A stretch of 64,000 bases of DNA from Sphingobacterium chuzhouense (GTDB lineage Bacteria > Bacteroidota > Bacteroidia > Sphingobacteriales > Sphingobacteriaceae): assembly GCF_014692525.1 (NCBI RefSeq), contig NZ_JACNYL010000003.1:124001-188000 (forward strand), given 5' to 3'. Within the stretch, counting starts at the first letter, position 1, and each line of letters begins with the position of its first letter. Below, piece by piece: positions 37,068 through 45,521 of this stretch. The position numbers and the translations under genes were made by a program. Under the pieces are notes generated by a model. It did no database searches, was not told where the DNA came from, and saw only the letters and a program-made list of their open reading frames with translations.

Positions 37068-38066
37068 ATGCGAAATATTTATTCATCCCGACCATATGCT
37101 GCTATTACCGCGATAGGTGGTTATCTTCCCCAAGGACGAAGAACCAACCTTGATTTAGAACAAGTATGCGACACATCGGACGAATGGATTGTAAAACGTA
37201 CTGGAATTAAAGAGCGGCGTATTCTAGAACAGGGATTGGCCACTTCGGATATGGCCGTTATGGCGATTCGGGATTTGTGTACACGTTACAACAAGGATAT
37301 TGTTGATGTAGACGCCATCATCGTTGCGACCTCGACACCCGACGTATTGATGCCAGCAACCGCAAATATCATTGCTCAAAAACTTGGTTTAAAAAATGTA
37401 TGGGCTTTCGATATGAATGCCGCATGTTCCGGTTTTTTATATGCACTTGATATGGGCGCATCGTTAGTGGAAACAGAACGATATAAAAATGTACTTGTTG
37501 TCGGCGCCGATAATATCAGCGCGTTTGTCAATATTAACGATCGCTCTACCAATATTCTTTTTGGAGACGGAGCCGGAGTAATATGGTTGGAGCCCTCCGC
37601 AGAAGAAGGCGTCATTGATGCCTTTATGCAGAGTAATGGCGATGGACGTGAGTTCCTAAATATTGAAGGCGGCGGCTCCTTGTACCCCGCCAGCGACAAT
37701 ACATTTACGGATGAACGCAGGTATCTACGGCAAGATGGCAAGGTTGTATTCAAACAAGCTGTACAATCGATGAGCAATGCCTGTAAAAGTGTACTGGAAC
37801 GGAATCAACTGGCTATAGAGCAGGTCGATTGGCTGGTGCCGCATCAAGCGAATAAACGTATTATTGATGCTGTAGGTAAGGAGATTAATATTCAAGAGGA
37901 CAAAACATTGACCAATATAGAGTATCGTGGCAATACAATTGCGGCAACCATTCCCTTATGTATTTGGGAGAATATTAAACTGATACAAAAAGGAGACCTA
38001 TTGATGTTGACCGCGTTTGGTGCAGGATTTTCCTGGGGAGCCAGTTTATTGCGTTGGATGATATAG
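37068..38066 (+). CDS. fabH: 3-oxoacyl-[acyl-carrier-protein] synthase III (FabH/KASIII)
   Basis: Starts fatty-acid synthesis by condensing acetyl-CoA (or a branched acyl-CoA) with malonyl-ACP. 332 residues with the catalytic triad C120 (NAACSGFLYA), H259 (WLVPHQANKR) and N289 (EYRGNTIAAT), and the substrate-binding start CDTSDEWIVKRTGIKERR. Length is normal. It stands apart from the usual plsX-rpmF neighbours, so it may be a second FabH paralogue rather than the main copy. Divergent from the two-component genes. Confidence 0.93.
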   Translation: MRNIYSSRPYAAITAIGGYLPQGRRTNLDLEQVCDTSDEWIVKRTGIKERRILEQGLATSDMAVMAIRDLCTRYNKDIVDVDAIIVATSTPDVLMPATANIIAQKLGLKNVWAFDMNAACSGFLYALDMGASLVETERYKNVLVVGADNISAFVNINDRSTNILFGDGAGVIWLEPSAEEGVIDAFMQSNGDGREFLNIEGGGSLYPASDNTFTDERRYLRQDGKVVFKQAVQSMSNACKSVLERNQLAIEQVDWLVPHQANKRIIDAVGKEINIQEDKTLTNIEYRGNTIAATIPLCIWENIKLIQKGDLLMLTAFGAGFSWGASLLRWMI

Positions 38067-38118
38067 CGATATCAAAATATATACTTATATTCACCCTTTA
38101 GCTTTAATATTCACTAAT

Positions 38119-39075
38119 ATGCGGATAAAATCCCTCGTCTCATGGTTATTTATAGTTTTCATGTTATCGGGTTTAGGAGCATGTAGGGCTGTAAAAGATG
38201 CACACATACAGCAACAAATGATAACGAGTAATTGCAATCAGCAAAACATCTACGATTATACCGAAGATGATATGCCGAAACCACTGCATACGCTCGCTAT
38301 TGACAAAACGTTGTCTACGTATCTAAGCTATGAAAACTTGAATATGGCAAACGCGATTGGCATTTTAACTGATCTTACGTCATACGTCCGCTTAAAAAAC
38401 GATAATAATCCCACAGAAATAGAAAAACGAATCAGCCTTTTGGAATTAAAGCAACGCATAGACCATAAGATTAATATGGCCTCTCTGGAGGTTTCCGCCA
38501 TTGCTTCGGAAATGGATTGCGAAGAAGAGCGAACCAGCCAAGTAGCTAATTATTTAAAAGGCGGAGAAAGTGAACTGGAATCTAAACTTACGGTCGCGGC
38601 AATTGTGGTAGGTGCAACAGGCGCTATAGCAACAGGTGGTGTTATAAAGAACGAAACCGCAAGCAATACGGTAGGGATTGCAACAGGTATTACTGAAGCC
38701 TCGTTAGGTCTCATCATGCTATTCAACAACCGGAAAATTGACTTCTACCATGAACGAAATGCGCTTCGGGAAGTTTGGAAAGGAAAAAAGATTTCATCCA
38801 ACTTTCCGCCATCCGTTTGGTATTATCTCAATTACAATGACCCAACGACTGATGCGCAGTCAGTTAGAATGCAAATCATCGACAAATGGAAAAACTTCGG
38901 ACAAATTGCGGAAAACGAAGATACGTCCATTGAGCAAATATATTTCGGTAATGGAGGCAAATATACGACCGAACAATTGGTCAACCGGGCTGACATGTAT
39001 GATCAGCTTGAATCCCATATTACCTTAATGAAACAAGATTTGAAGTCGCTGTCGCTGGCACTGGAAAAACTCTAA
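38119..39075 (+). CDS. Hypothetical lipoprotein
   Basis: A 318-residue protein of unknown family. The signal peptide ends in LSGLGACRAV, a good lipobox. The middle contains a glycine/alanine-rich hydrophobic stretch (about 173-215: VAAIVVGATGAIATGGV, then GIATGITEASLGLIMLF) that looks like a helical hairpin or glycine-zipper membrane segment, flanked by charged helices. Its stop codon directly abuts the stop of the SulP gene on the other strand, with no spacer. No function assigned. Confidence 0.75.
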   Translation: MRIKSLVSWLFIVFMLSGLGACRAVKDAHIQQQMITSNCNQQNIYDYTEDDMPKPLHTLAIDKTLSTYLSYENLNMANAIGILTDLTSYVRLKNDNNPTEIEKRISLLELKQRIDHKINMASLEVSAIASEMDCEEERTSQVANYLKGGESELESKLTVAAIVVGATGAIATGGVIKNETASNTVGIATGITEASLGLIMLFNNRKIDFYHERNALREVWKGKKISSNFPPSVWYYLNYNDPTTDAQSVRMQIIDKWKNFGQIAENEDTSIEQIYFGNGGKYTTEQLVNRADMYDQLESHITLMKQDLKSLSLALEKL

Positions 39076-40587
39076 TCAATCATTTGGCATAACCTTATAG
39101 GTAGGATCTTCCGATATATCAATTTGGACAAAGCCTTGCGCATTCTTTAACAGGGAGCGGCAATCCGGGCTTAGATGCTTCAACTGCACATGCTTATCCT
39201 GTTTTGCATATCGTTCGGTAATTTTGTTCAACGCATCTATTGCAGACATATCCACCACCCTACTCTCTTTGAAATCAATAACAATATATTTTGGATCATG
39301 GAATACATCGAATTTTTCCATAAAGGCAGCAGTAGATCCAAAAAACAATGGTCCGTATATTTCATAATGTTTCACACCATCTTCGTCAACATATTTTCTA
39401 GCGCGTATACGCTTAGCGTTATCCCATGCAAAAACTAGGGCAGAAACGACTACGCCGGCTAATACCGCCAAAGCAAGATTGTGTAGGACAACGGTAATGG
39501 CCGCTACCAACATTCCTACAAAAATATCTGACTTGGGAAATTTATTAATAATACGTAAACTGACCCATTGGAATGTACCAACAGCTACCATCATCATCAC
39601 ACCGACCAGTGCTGCCATCGGAATCTGTTCGATAAATGGTGCACCCACCAAAATAATAACCATAATGGCTATCGCTCCAACAAAAGATGAGATTCGCGTA
39701 CGAGCACCCGCATCGATGTTAACCAGCGTTTGCGCGACCATGGCACATCCCCCCATTCCGCCGAAAAAACCGTTTACTACATTAGCTATGCCTTGTGCCA
39801 TCGCTTCCTTATTTGATTTACCCTTTGTGTTGGTTATTTCGTCTACCATATTAAGGGTTAAAAGTGATTCGATAAGCCCTACCCCCGCCATAACCAACGA
39901 ATAAGGAAAGATCAGTTTCAGCGTATCCCACGTCCATGAAACATCCGGAATATAAAACGCAGGGAGCGTCCCACTTACCGATGCAATGTCTGCCACTTTT
40001 TTTGTATCGATACCCAATGAGGCTACCAACCCAAATACGACTAAAATAGCAACTAGAGACGCAGGAATTTTCTTTGTTATTTTGGGGAACCCTAAAACGA
40101 TCAGAATCGTGAGAGCCGTCAATCCCAACATCGTATATAACGCCGTACCTGTCATCCAAGAGGACGAATCAGCGGGTAGCCGAAATTGTTGCACTTGCGC
40201 CATAAAAATAATAATGGCCAGCCCATTTAAGAATCCGTACATCACTGGCTGCGGAATTAAACGAACAAACTTGCCTAACTTAAATAGACCAACCAGCACT
40301 TGTAATATACCTGCCAACACGACTGCTGCAAAAAGATATTGAACACCGTGTCCCGCTGCTAATGCAATTAATACAACCACCGTAGCACCAGCTCCACCCG
40401 ATACCATACCCGGCCTTCCACCCAAAATAGACGTCACAAGCCCCATCAGAAAAGCAGCGTATAATCCCGTCAACGGTGAAAGACCTGCTAGAATAGCAAA
40501 AGAAAGAGATTCGGGAATCATCGTCATGGCGACTGTCAGTCCCGCCAGAATTTCATTTCTTAAATTAATAGTGTCCAGTAATTTCAA
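39076..40587 (-). CDS. SulP-family inorganic anion transporter with STAS domain
   Basis: Inner-membrane anion carrier (sulfate or bicarbonate type), 503 residues. The N-terminal signature AGLTVAMTMIPESLSFAILAG and SPLTGLYAAFLMGLVTSILGG is clear, followed by about 12-14 helices, then a cytoplasmic STAS domain (about 400-495, YIVIDFKESRVVDMSAIDAL). The actual anion is not resolvable by eye. A TACCTTTG -7 element lies at 40616-40623 on the minus strand. Convergent and abutting with the preceding lipoprotein gene. Confidence 0.9.
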   Translation of the reverse strand: MKLLDTINLRNEILAGLTVAMTMIPESLSFAILAGLSPLTGLYAAFLMGLVTSILGGRPGMVSGGAGATVVVLIALAAGHGVQYLFAAVVLAGILQVLVGLFKLGKFVRLIPQPVMYGFLNGLAIIIFMAQVQQFRLPADSSSWMTGTALYTMLGLTALTILIVLGFPKITKKIPASLVAILVVFGLVASLGIDTKKVADIASVSGTLPAFYIPDVSWTWDTLKLIFPYSLVMAGVGLIESLLTLNMVDEITNTKGKSNKEAMAQGIANVVNGFFGGMGGCAMVAQTLVNIDAGARTRISSFVGAIAIMVIILVGAPFIEQIPMAALVGVMMMVAVGTFQWVSLRIINKFPKSDIFVGMLVAAITVVLHNLALAVLAGVVVSALVFAWDNAKRIRARKYVDEDGVKHYEIYGPLFFGSTAAFMEKFDVFHDPKYIVIDFKESRVVDMSAIDALNKITERYAKQDKHVQLKHLSPDCRSLLKNAQGFVQIDISEDPTYKVMPND

Positions 40588-40668
40588 GATAAAAAAGAAT
40601 ATATTTTATTCGCGCCAAAGGTAATTATTTTTTGAGTTTATGATGTCGTAGATTTTTTTATAAAAACA

Positions 40669-40700
40669 TTTGCTTTTATAAAAAAATAACTTTACCTTTG
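40669..40700 (+). promoter_or_regulatory. Strong canonical promoter of a predicted short RNA
   Basis: TTTG (40669-40672), 20 bp, TACCTTTG (40693-40700) is an exact match to the Bacteroidota promoter consensus. No gene starts within 100 bp downstream; a terminator follows after about 60 bp. Confidence 0.65.
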
Positions 40701-40705
40701 CAGTA

Positions 40706-40771
40706 TCATAATTTAGGTTTATAATTGGTTAGCTAAAGGTTTTCATTCTCCCCGTTTGAAAACCTTTTTTT
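40706..40771 (+). ncRNA. Predicted small RNA or attenuated leader (about 65 nt)
   Basis: The region runs from the start point predicted by the promoter at 40669-40700 to the end of a Rho-independent terminator: AAAGGTTTTC (40735-40744), 13-nt loop, GAAAACCTTT (40758-40767), T-tract to 40771. It has no credible reading frame. An upstream TTTAG and the CTAAA at 40733-40737 could pair as an alternative to the terminator arm. It may be a stand-alone sRNA or a leader controlling the sugar dehydrogenase gene 75 bp downstream. I cannot match it to a named RNA family. Confidence 0.5.
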
Positions 40772-40845
40772 ATGCCTTATCAAAACATTTTCATACATTT
40801 AGTGCTTAAATAAAAAAGACATACTAAAAAAATAATATTTTACAG

Positions 40846-42096
40846 ATGAAACGAACATTTCCAGCTTTTTTATTATTATCGGCAGCTTCGTTAACAATTG
40901 CTTCTTGCAATAGTAACGGGGCCTCTAAAACGTCAGACGACAGCACTGTAACAGACAGTGTTTATCCTCCTGTAGAAAAAAACAAACCCAATACAGACTA
41001 TAAACCTGCTTTTGAAGGCCAGACACGAGCTCCGGGAGTAAAGACGCAGACTCCCTATGACAGTCAGGTTGTAACGGACAAACTTAAATCTCCTTGGGGA
41101 ATTGCTGTACTTCCCGATGGCCGCCTGTTGATTACCGAAAACGAAGGCAATATGCGCATCGTGTCGGATAGCGGCGAACTTAGCGAAGCAATTGGTGGTA
41201 TCCCGAAAGTGGACGCACGTGGGCAAGGCGGGCTTCTTGGGCTTACACTCGATCCCGATTTTGCTTCCAACAGAATGGTATATTGGGTATTCTCGGAACC
41301 TGTATCCGGAGGAAACCATACAGCGGTAGCGAAAGGGCGCCTTGCAGATGATGAGAAATCGATAGAGAATGCCCAAGTTATTTATCAAGCTTTGCCTACT
41401 TATGACGGAAGGCTTCATTACGGCGGACGTATTATCTTCGATAAAGAGGGCAATCTATTCGTGAGCACCGGCGAACGCTCCGACTTGGAAACAAGACCGC
41501 AGGCGCAAGACCTCAAATCTGCTTTAGGAAAAATTGTCCGCATCACAAAGGATGGTCAGCCGGCATCCGGCAATCCGTTTGCTTCAAATAACGAAGCCCG
41601 TCCGGAAATTTATAGCTACGGAAATAGAAATGTACAAGGTTTGGCAATACATCCTGAAACGGGAGATTTATGGTCTACGGAATTCGGTCCACGTGGCGGT
41701 GACGAACTGAACCATATCGAACCAGGAAAGAACTACGGGTGGCCTATTATCACCTACGGGCTGGAATACAGTGGAAAAGAGATAGGAAATCCGCCTATCC
41801 AACAACAAGAAGGATTGGAACAGCCTGTTTATTATTGGGATCCTGTATTGTCACCTAGTGGTTTGATGTTTTATACACACGATGCCATTCCTGAATGGAA
41901 AAATAATTTGTTTAATGGTGGCTTAAGCAGTACGCACATTGCGCGACTTGTTCTTAAAGACAATAAAGTAGTCGGTGAAGAACGTCTCCTTGAGAAAGAA
42001 GGTCAACGTTTCCGCGATGTAGCACAAGGTAAGAACGGTGAAATATTTGCTATTACGGACGCCGGTAGACTTTACAAAATACACAAAAAAAGCTAG
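40846..42096 (+). CDS. PQQ-dependent sugar dehydrogenase-like lipoprotein (GSDH family)
   Basis: Six-bladed beta-propeller of the glucose/sorbosone dehydrogenase family (soluble aldose dehydrogenase type), 416 residues. Lipobox TIASCNS after the signal peptide. Family marks are LKSPWGIAVLPDGRLLITEN, GQGGLLGLTLDPDF, FVSTGERSD, RNVQGLAIHP and the C-terminal FNGGLSSTHIARL. PQQ would be the electron-accepting cofactor; no PQQ synthesis genes are in the window. Located after a predicted short RNA and followed by a clear terminator. Confidence 0.9.
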   Translation: MKRTFPAFLLLSAASLTIASCNSNGASKTSDDSTVTDSVYPPVEKNKPNTDYKPAFEGQTRAPGVKTQTPYDSQVVTDKLKSPWGIAVLPDGRLLITENEGNMRIVSDSGELSEAIGGIPKVDARGQGGLLGLTLDPDFASNRMVYWVFSEPVSGGNHTAVAKGRLADDEKSIENAQVIYQALPTYDGRLHYGGRIIFDKEGNLFVSTGERSDLETRPQAQDLKSALGKIVRITKDGQPASGNPFASNNEARPEIYSYGNRNVQGLAIHPETGDLWSTEFGPRGGDELNHIEPGKNYGWPIITYGLEYSGKEIGNPPIQQQEGLEQPVYYWDPVLSPSGLMFYTHDAIPEWKNNLFNGGLSSTHIARLVLKDNKVVGEERLLEKEGQRFRDVAQGKNGEIFAITDAGRLYKIHKKS

Positions 42097-42125
42097 TCAG
42101 TCTTTATTTTATAAAAAGTTATAGG

Positions 42126-42157
42126 ACGGACGCTTTAAAAGTGTCCGTTTTATTTTT
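42126..42157 (+). terminator. Rho-independent terminator after the sugar dehydrogenase gene
   Basis: ACGGACGCT, short AT loop, AGTGTCCGT, then TTTATTTTTA. The 9-11-bp stem has one G-U pair. It separates this gene from the MFS gene 18 bp further on. Confidence 0.85.
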
Positions 42158-42174
42158 ATACATTCCTTAGCAAC

Positions 42175-43380
42175 TTGAAAAAATTAGTACAACTCTATGT
42201 AAACTCGTATCGGGGTTTATCTACTGAAGCCTGGCTGTTGGCACTTGTGATGCTTATTAACCGGACAGGTTCTATGGTAATTCCATTCTTGAGCATGTAT
42301 ATGGCTTCGGAACTGCACTTCAGCAAAGCACAAGTCGGAATGGTATTAGGTTGCTTTGGACTAGGTTCCGTATGTGGTTCATGGCTGGGTGGTTGGTTGA
42401 CAGACCGATTTGGCAATTTCCGTGTACAAGCGATAAGCTTATTACTCACCGTTCCGATCTTTATTATACTGCCTCAATTCAGAACTTTTGAGAGTCTAGC
42501 GGGCATGATTTTCCTATTGACGCTTATCGCTGACACATTTCGTCCTGCCAACTCCGTTGCCGTGGCTCGGTATGCTAAACCAGAAAATTTGACAAAAGCA
42601 TACTCTCTCAACCGCATGGCGGTCAACCTCGGTTTTTCTGTAGGCCCTGCGTTGGGTGGATTTTTAGCCATGATTTCCTATAGCTGGATCTTCTATGGGA
42701 ATGCTATTGCTGCTGTATCGGCGGCAGTTGTCTTTCTTATCTTTTTCCGGAACCGCAAACCGCGTTCTGCTATACGCACACAACGAAAAGAAGAAAAAAT
42801 ATTAACAAAAAACGACAGGAATGCTTATTTAGATATACCTTTTATCATCTTCAACGTCTTCTGCTGTTTATTTTCTATGGCGTTCTTTCAACTATTGAGC
42901 ACCCTACCTTTGTATTATAAGGAAGTTATTCAGCTTACCGAAGTACAAATTGGTATACTTTTAGGCTTCAACGGTTTTAGTATCGTTGTATTTGAGATGT
43001 TGTTGGTGCACGGTGTCGAACGTCGCTTCACCCCTCGGCAGGTCATGATTTTCGGGACGGCAATGGCAGGAGCTTCATATTTTATGCTCACTTTCCCCTT
43101 TGGCATTGCCTGGTTATATGGTGCGATGTTTATCCTTTGTGTTGGCGAAATGCTTACACTACCCTTCACAGCAACCATCAGCGCATCGCGCGCTACACCA
43201 AATACACAAGGTGCTTATATGGGATTCAATTCATTGGCATTTGCTGCTGCGAATATTTTCTCACCTTATCTAGGCACATACGTTGCGGAACATTTCGGTT
43301 ATCAAATCTTATGGTTTGGTACCGCTGGTGTATTGGTTTTCACCAGCATTGGTTTCTCCTGGATATTGAAGAAATTGTAG
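42175..43380 (+). CDS. Major facilitator superfamily transporter, TTG start
   Basis: Predicted 12-helix inner-membrane carrier, 401 residues. The MFS motif between helices 2 and 3 is seen as GSWLGGWLTDRFGNFRVQ. Substrate unknown; drug/sugar-type exporters look alike. The only start that keeps helix 1 (STEAWLLALVMLINRTG) in frame near its beginning is a TTG at 42175 (TTG AAA AAA TTA); no ATG lies between it and the helix, and no clear Shine-Dalgarno sequence is visible. The end is 16 bp from the convergent recR. Confidence 0.87.
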   Translation: MKKLVQLYVNSYRGLSTEAWLLALVMLINRTGSMVIPFLSMYMASELHFSKAQVGMVLGCFGLGSVCGSWLGGWLTDRFGNFRVQAISLLLTVPIFIILPQFRTFESLAGMIFLLTLIADTFRPANSVAVARYAKPENLTKAYSLNRMAVNLGFSVGPALGGFLAMISYSWIFYGNAIAAVSAAVVFLIFFRNRKPRSAIRTQRKEEKILTKNDRNAYLDIPFIIFNVFCCLFSMAFFQLLSTLPLYYKEVIQLTEVQIGILLGFNGFSIVVFEMLLVHGVERRFTPRQVMIFGTAMAGASYFMLTFPFGIAWLYGAMFILCVGEMLTLPFTATISASRATPNTQGAYMGFNSLAFAAANIFSPYLGTYVAEHFGYQILWFGTAGVLVFTSIGFSWILKKL

Positions 43381-43396
43381 TATAGTATAGATAATC

Positions 43397-44017
43397 TTAT
43401 CCTATATTTCTTTCATAAGGTACGCGGGTGGCAATGGATCGCCCCAACGTGATTTCGTCGACGTATTCCAATTCTCCGCCAAAAGCAATACCTCTTGCTA
43501 TCGTGCTAATCTGTACATCAAAATCCTTTAATTTTCTGTACAAATAGAAAATAGTGGTATCCCCTTCCATTGTTGCACTAAGCGCTAAAATAATCTCGCG
43601 GACTTCACCTTTCTTCAATCGCTCCACTAATACATCTATCTTTAAATCGGAAGGTCCCACCCCATCCATCGGCGAAATAAGTCCACCGAGTACATGATAA
43701 ACACCTTGATATTGATTGGTGTTCTCGATGGCCATCACATCCCGTGTATCCTCCACCACACAGATTGTCGCATGATCCCGTTTTACGGAAGTACAGATTT
43801 CACATACTTCGTGATCAGAAATATTAAAACAGGTTTTACAATAACGTATCTGTTCTTTAAGTTGATCTATAGAATGGGTGAAACGGCTTACATCGCTATT
43901 TGATTGTTTCAACAAATGCAGCACCAGACGTAAAGCGGTTTTTTTTCCAATTCCGGGCAAACGCCCAAATTCATCTACTGCCTGTTCTAAAAGTCGCGAC
44001 GAAAAATGCATGCACAA
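43397..44017 (-). CDS. recR: Recombination protein RecR
   Basis: DNA-repair protein of the RecFOR pathway that helps load RecA on gapped DNA. 206 residues: helix-hairpin-helix ([19 protein letters not shown]), C4 zinc finger ([16 protein letters not shown]), Toprim domain ([28 protein letters not shown]) and Walker-B-like end. Start may be 44017 (MCMHFSS) or 44011 (MHFSS); a TATTTTTG element at 44015-44022 would favour the second. Convergent with the MFS gene. Confidence 0.96.
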   Translation of the reverse strand: MCMHFSSRLLEQAVDEFGRLPGIGKKTALRLVLHLLKQSNSDVSRFTHSIDQLKEQIRYCKTCFNISDHEVCEICTSVKRDHATICVVEDTRDVMAIENTNQYQGVYHVLGGLISPMDGVGPSDLKIDVLVERLKKGEVREIILALSATMEGDTTIFYLYRKLKDFDVQISTIARGIAFGGELEYVDEITLGRSIATRVPYERNIG

Positions 44018-44064
44018 AAATAAACAAAAAAATCCCTATCTTGGAAATCTCAACAAGTTGAATC

Positions 44065-44775
44065 ATGTATATGGTTAAAGAAGACAAAATAAGAAGATCA
44101 TTTGCCAATAAAACCTGGCAAGAAATAAAAGTAAAAGACTCTTGGCAGATTTTCAAAATCATGGCAGAGTTTGTTGATGGTTTTGAAAAATTAGCTAAAA
44201 TAGGTCCCTGTGTATCTATATTTGGCTCCGCAAGAACCAAAACCGATCACAAATATTATGAAATTACTGTCGAAATAGCGCGTTTGCTTGCCGACAAGGG
44301 ATATGGTGTGATTTCCGGTGGCGGCCCCGGGATTATGGAAGCTGCCAACAAAGGTGCCCACGAAGCAGGTGGCAAATCGGTCGGGCTTAATATCGAGTTG
44401 CCTTTTGAGCAATTTCACAACAAGTATATAGACCGAGACAAGTTACTAGAATTCAATTATTTCTTCGTGCGCAAAGTCATGTTTACCAAATATTCGCAAG
44501 GGTATATCGTGATGCCAGGAGGTTTTGGTACGATGGACGAACTCTTTGAGGCCATCACCTTAATCCAAACCGGAAAAATCGCCCGCTTCCCAATCGTGTT
44601 GGTTGGAATTGAATATTGGAAAGGATTATTTGATTGGATTGAGCATTCCATGCTCGGTAATGCCTATATTTCCGAAGAAGACTTGAAACTTTATCGCTTT
44701 GTAGATACCGCAGAAGAAGCTGCTGATCATATCTTCCGTTTCTACGACAAATATTTAATGAAACCGAATTTCTAA
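44065..44775 (+). CDS. LOG-family Rossmann protein (TIGR00730; cytokinin riboside phosphoribohydrolase-like)
   Basis: Cytosolic nucleotide phosphoribohydrolase-like protein, 236 residues. Diagnostic motifs are SGGGPGIMEAANKGA and PGGFGTMDELFEAI (PGGxGTxxE). Family members of this type cleave nucleoside monophosphates to base and ribose 5-phosphate; many are misannotated as lysine decarboxylases. The N-terminal 45 residues are a charged extension. Divergent from recR by 47 bp. Confidence 0.9.
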   Translation: MYMVKEDKIRRSFANKTWQEIKVKDSWQIFKIMAEFVDGFEKLAKIGPCVSIFGSARTKTDHKYYEITVEIARLLADKGYGVISGGGPGIMEAANKGAHEAGGKSVGLNIELPFEQFHNKYIDRDKLLEFNYFFVRKVMFTKYSQGYIVMPGGFGTMDELFEAITLIQTGKIARFPIVLVGIEYWKGLFDWIEHSMLGNAYISEEDLKLYRFVDTAEEAADHIFRFYDKYLMKPNF

Positions 44776-44862
44776 ATATAAAAACGTTAAACTTTCTGAG
44801 TATGAAAACCGTTATACTATCAATGCATGATAACGGCAGTTAATATTAATTGATAATATGAT

Positions 44863-45507
44863 ATGTTTGAGTGGCTAGAAGACGTTCCTATCCAGAGTGT
44901 ATTAATATCCATTTTATGTGGTGCCGTAGTAGGCTTTGAACGTGAATTCAAGAATAAATCCGCGGGCTTCCGCACCATCATCCTTATTTGTTTAGGATCC
45001 ACCATCTTCACCCTAACTTCTCGTATGGGAAATATCTCTGACGATCGTATAGCGGCGAATATTGTTACGGGAATTGGCTTTCTCGGTGCAGGGGTCATTT
45101 ACCAAGGTAAGTTTACGGTACAAGGATTGACAACAGCCGCTGTCATCTGGTCTATGGCAGGGGTAGGTATGATGATTGGCTTCGAGAATTATGCGCTCGG
45201 ATTTGTTCTCACTTTTTGTATGGTAGTTATTCTTTCCCTGTTCCAAAAGATGGAAAACCTGCTTGCCAACATTTATTTTATACGAACTATCCATGTCACT
45301 TTCCAAAAAATTGAAGTATCCCATTTAGGTGAATTTGAAAACTTTATGAAAGAACATAAAGTAAAGCCTCAACGTAAAGGCGTAGAGAAAAAAGGAGAGC
45401 ACCTGACCGTCGTTTATGAGATAACGGGTACGCAAAAAAATATTCGCCGCGCTAATGACGCCATTATTTCATTAGATTACGTGTATTCGTTTAATAATTT
45501 GGGCTAA
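44863..45507 (+). CDS. MgtC/SapB-family membrane protein
   Basis: Inner-membrane protein, 214 residues, with four helices in the first about 135 residues and the MgtC signatures CGAVVGFEREFKNKSAGFRT and NIVTGIGFLGAGVI. The soluble C-terminal part (about 140-214) has an ACT-like fold. MgtC proteins are linked to growth at low magnesium and to control of ATP synthase; the role here is not shown by neighbours. Convergent with mutS2. Confidence 0.9.
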   Translation: MFEWLEDVPIQSVLISILCGAVVGFEREFKNKSAGFRTIILICLGSTIFTLTSRMGNISDDRIAANIVTGIGFLGAGVIYQGKFTVQGLTTAAVIWSMAGVGMMIGFENYALGFVLTFCMVVILSLFQKMENLLANIYFIRTIHVTFQKIEVSHLGEFENFMKEHKVKPQRKGVEKKGEHLTVVYEITGTQKNIRRANDAIISLDYVYSFNNLG

Positions 45508-45521
45508 GCGAAGCCCTCCCT

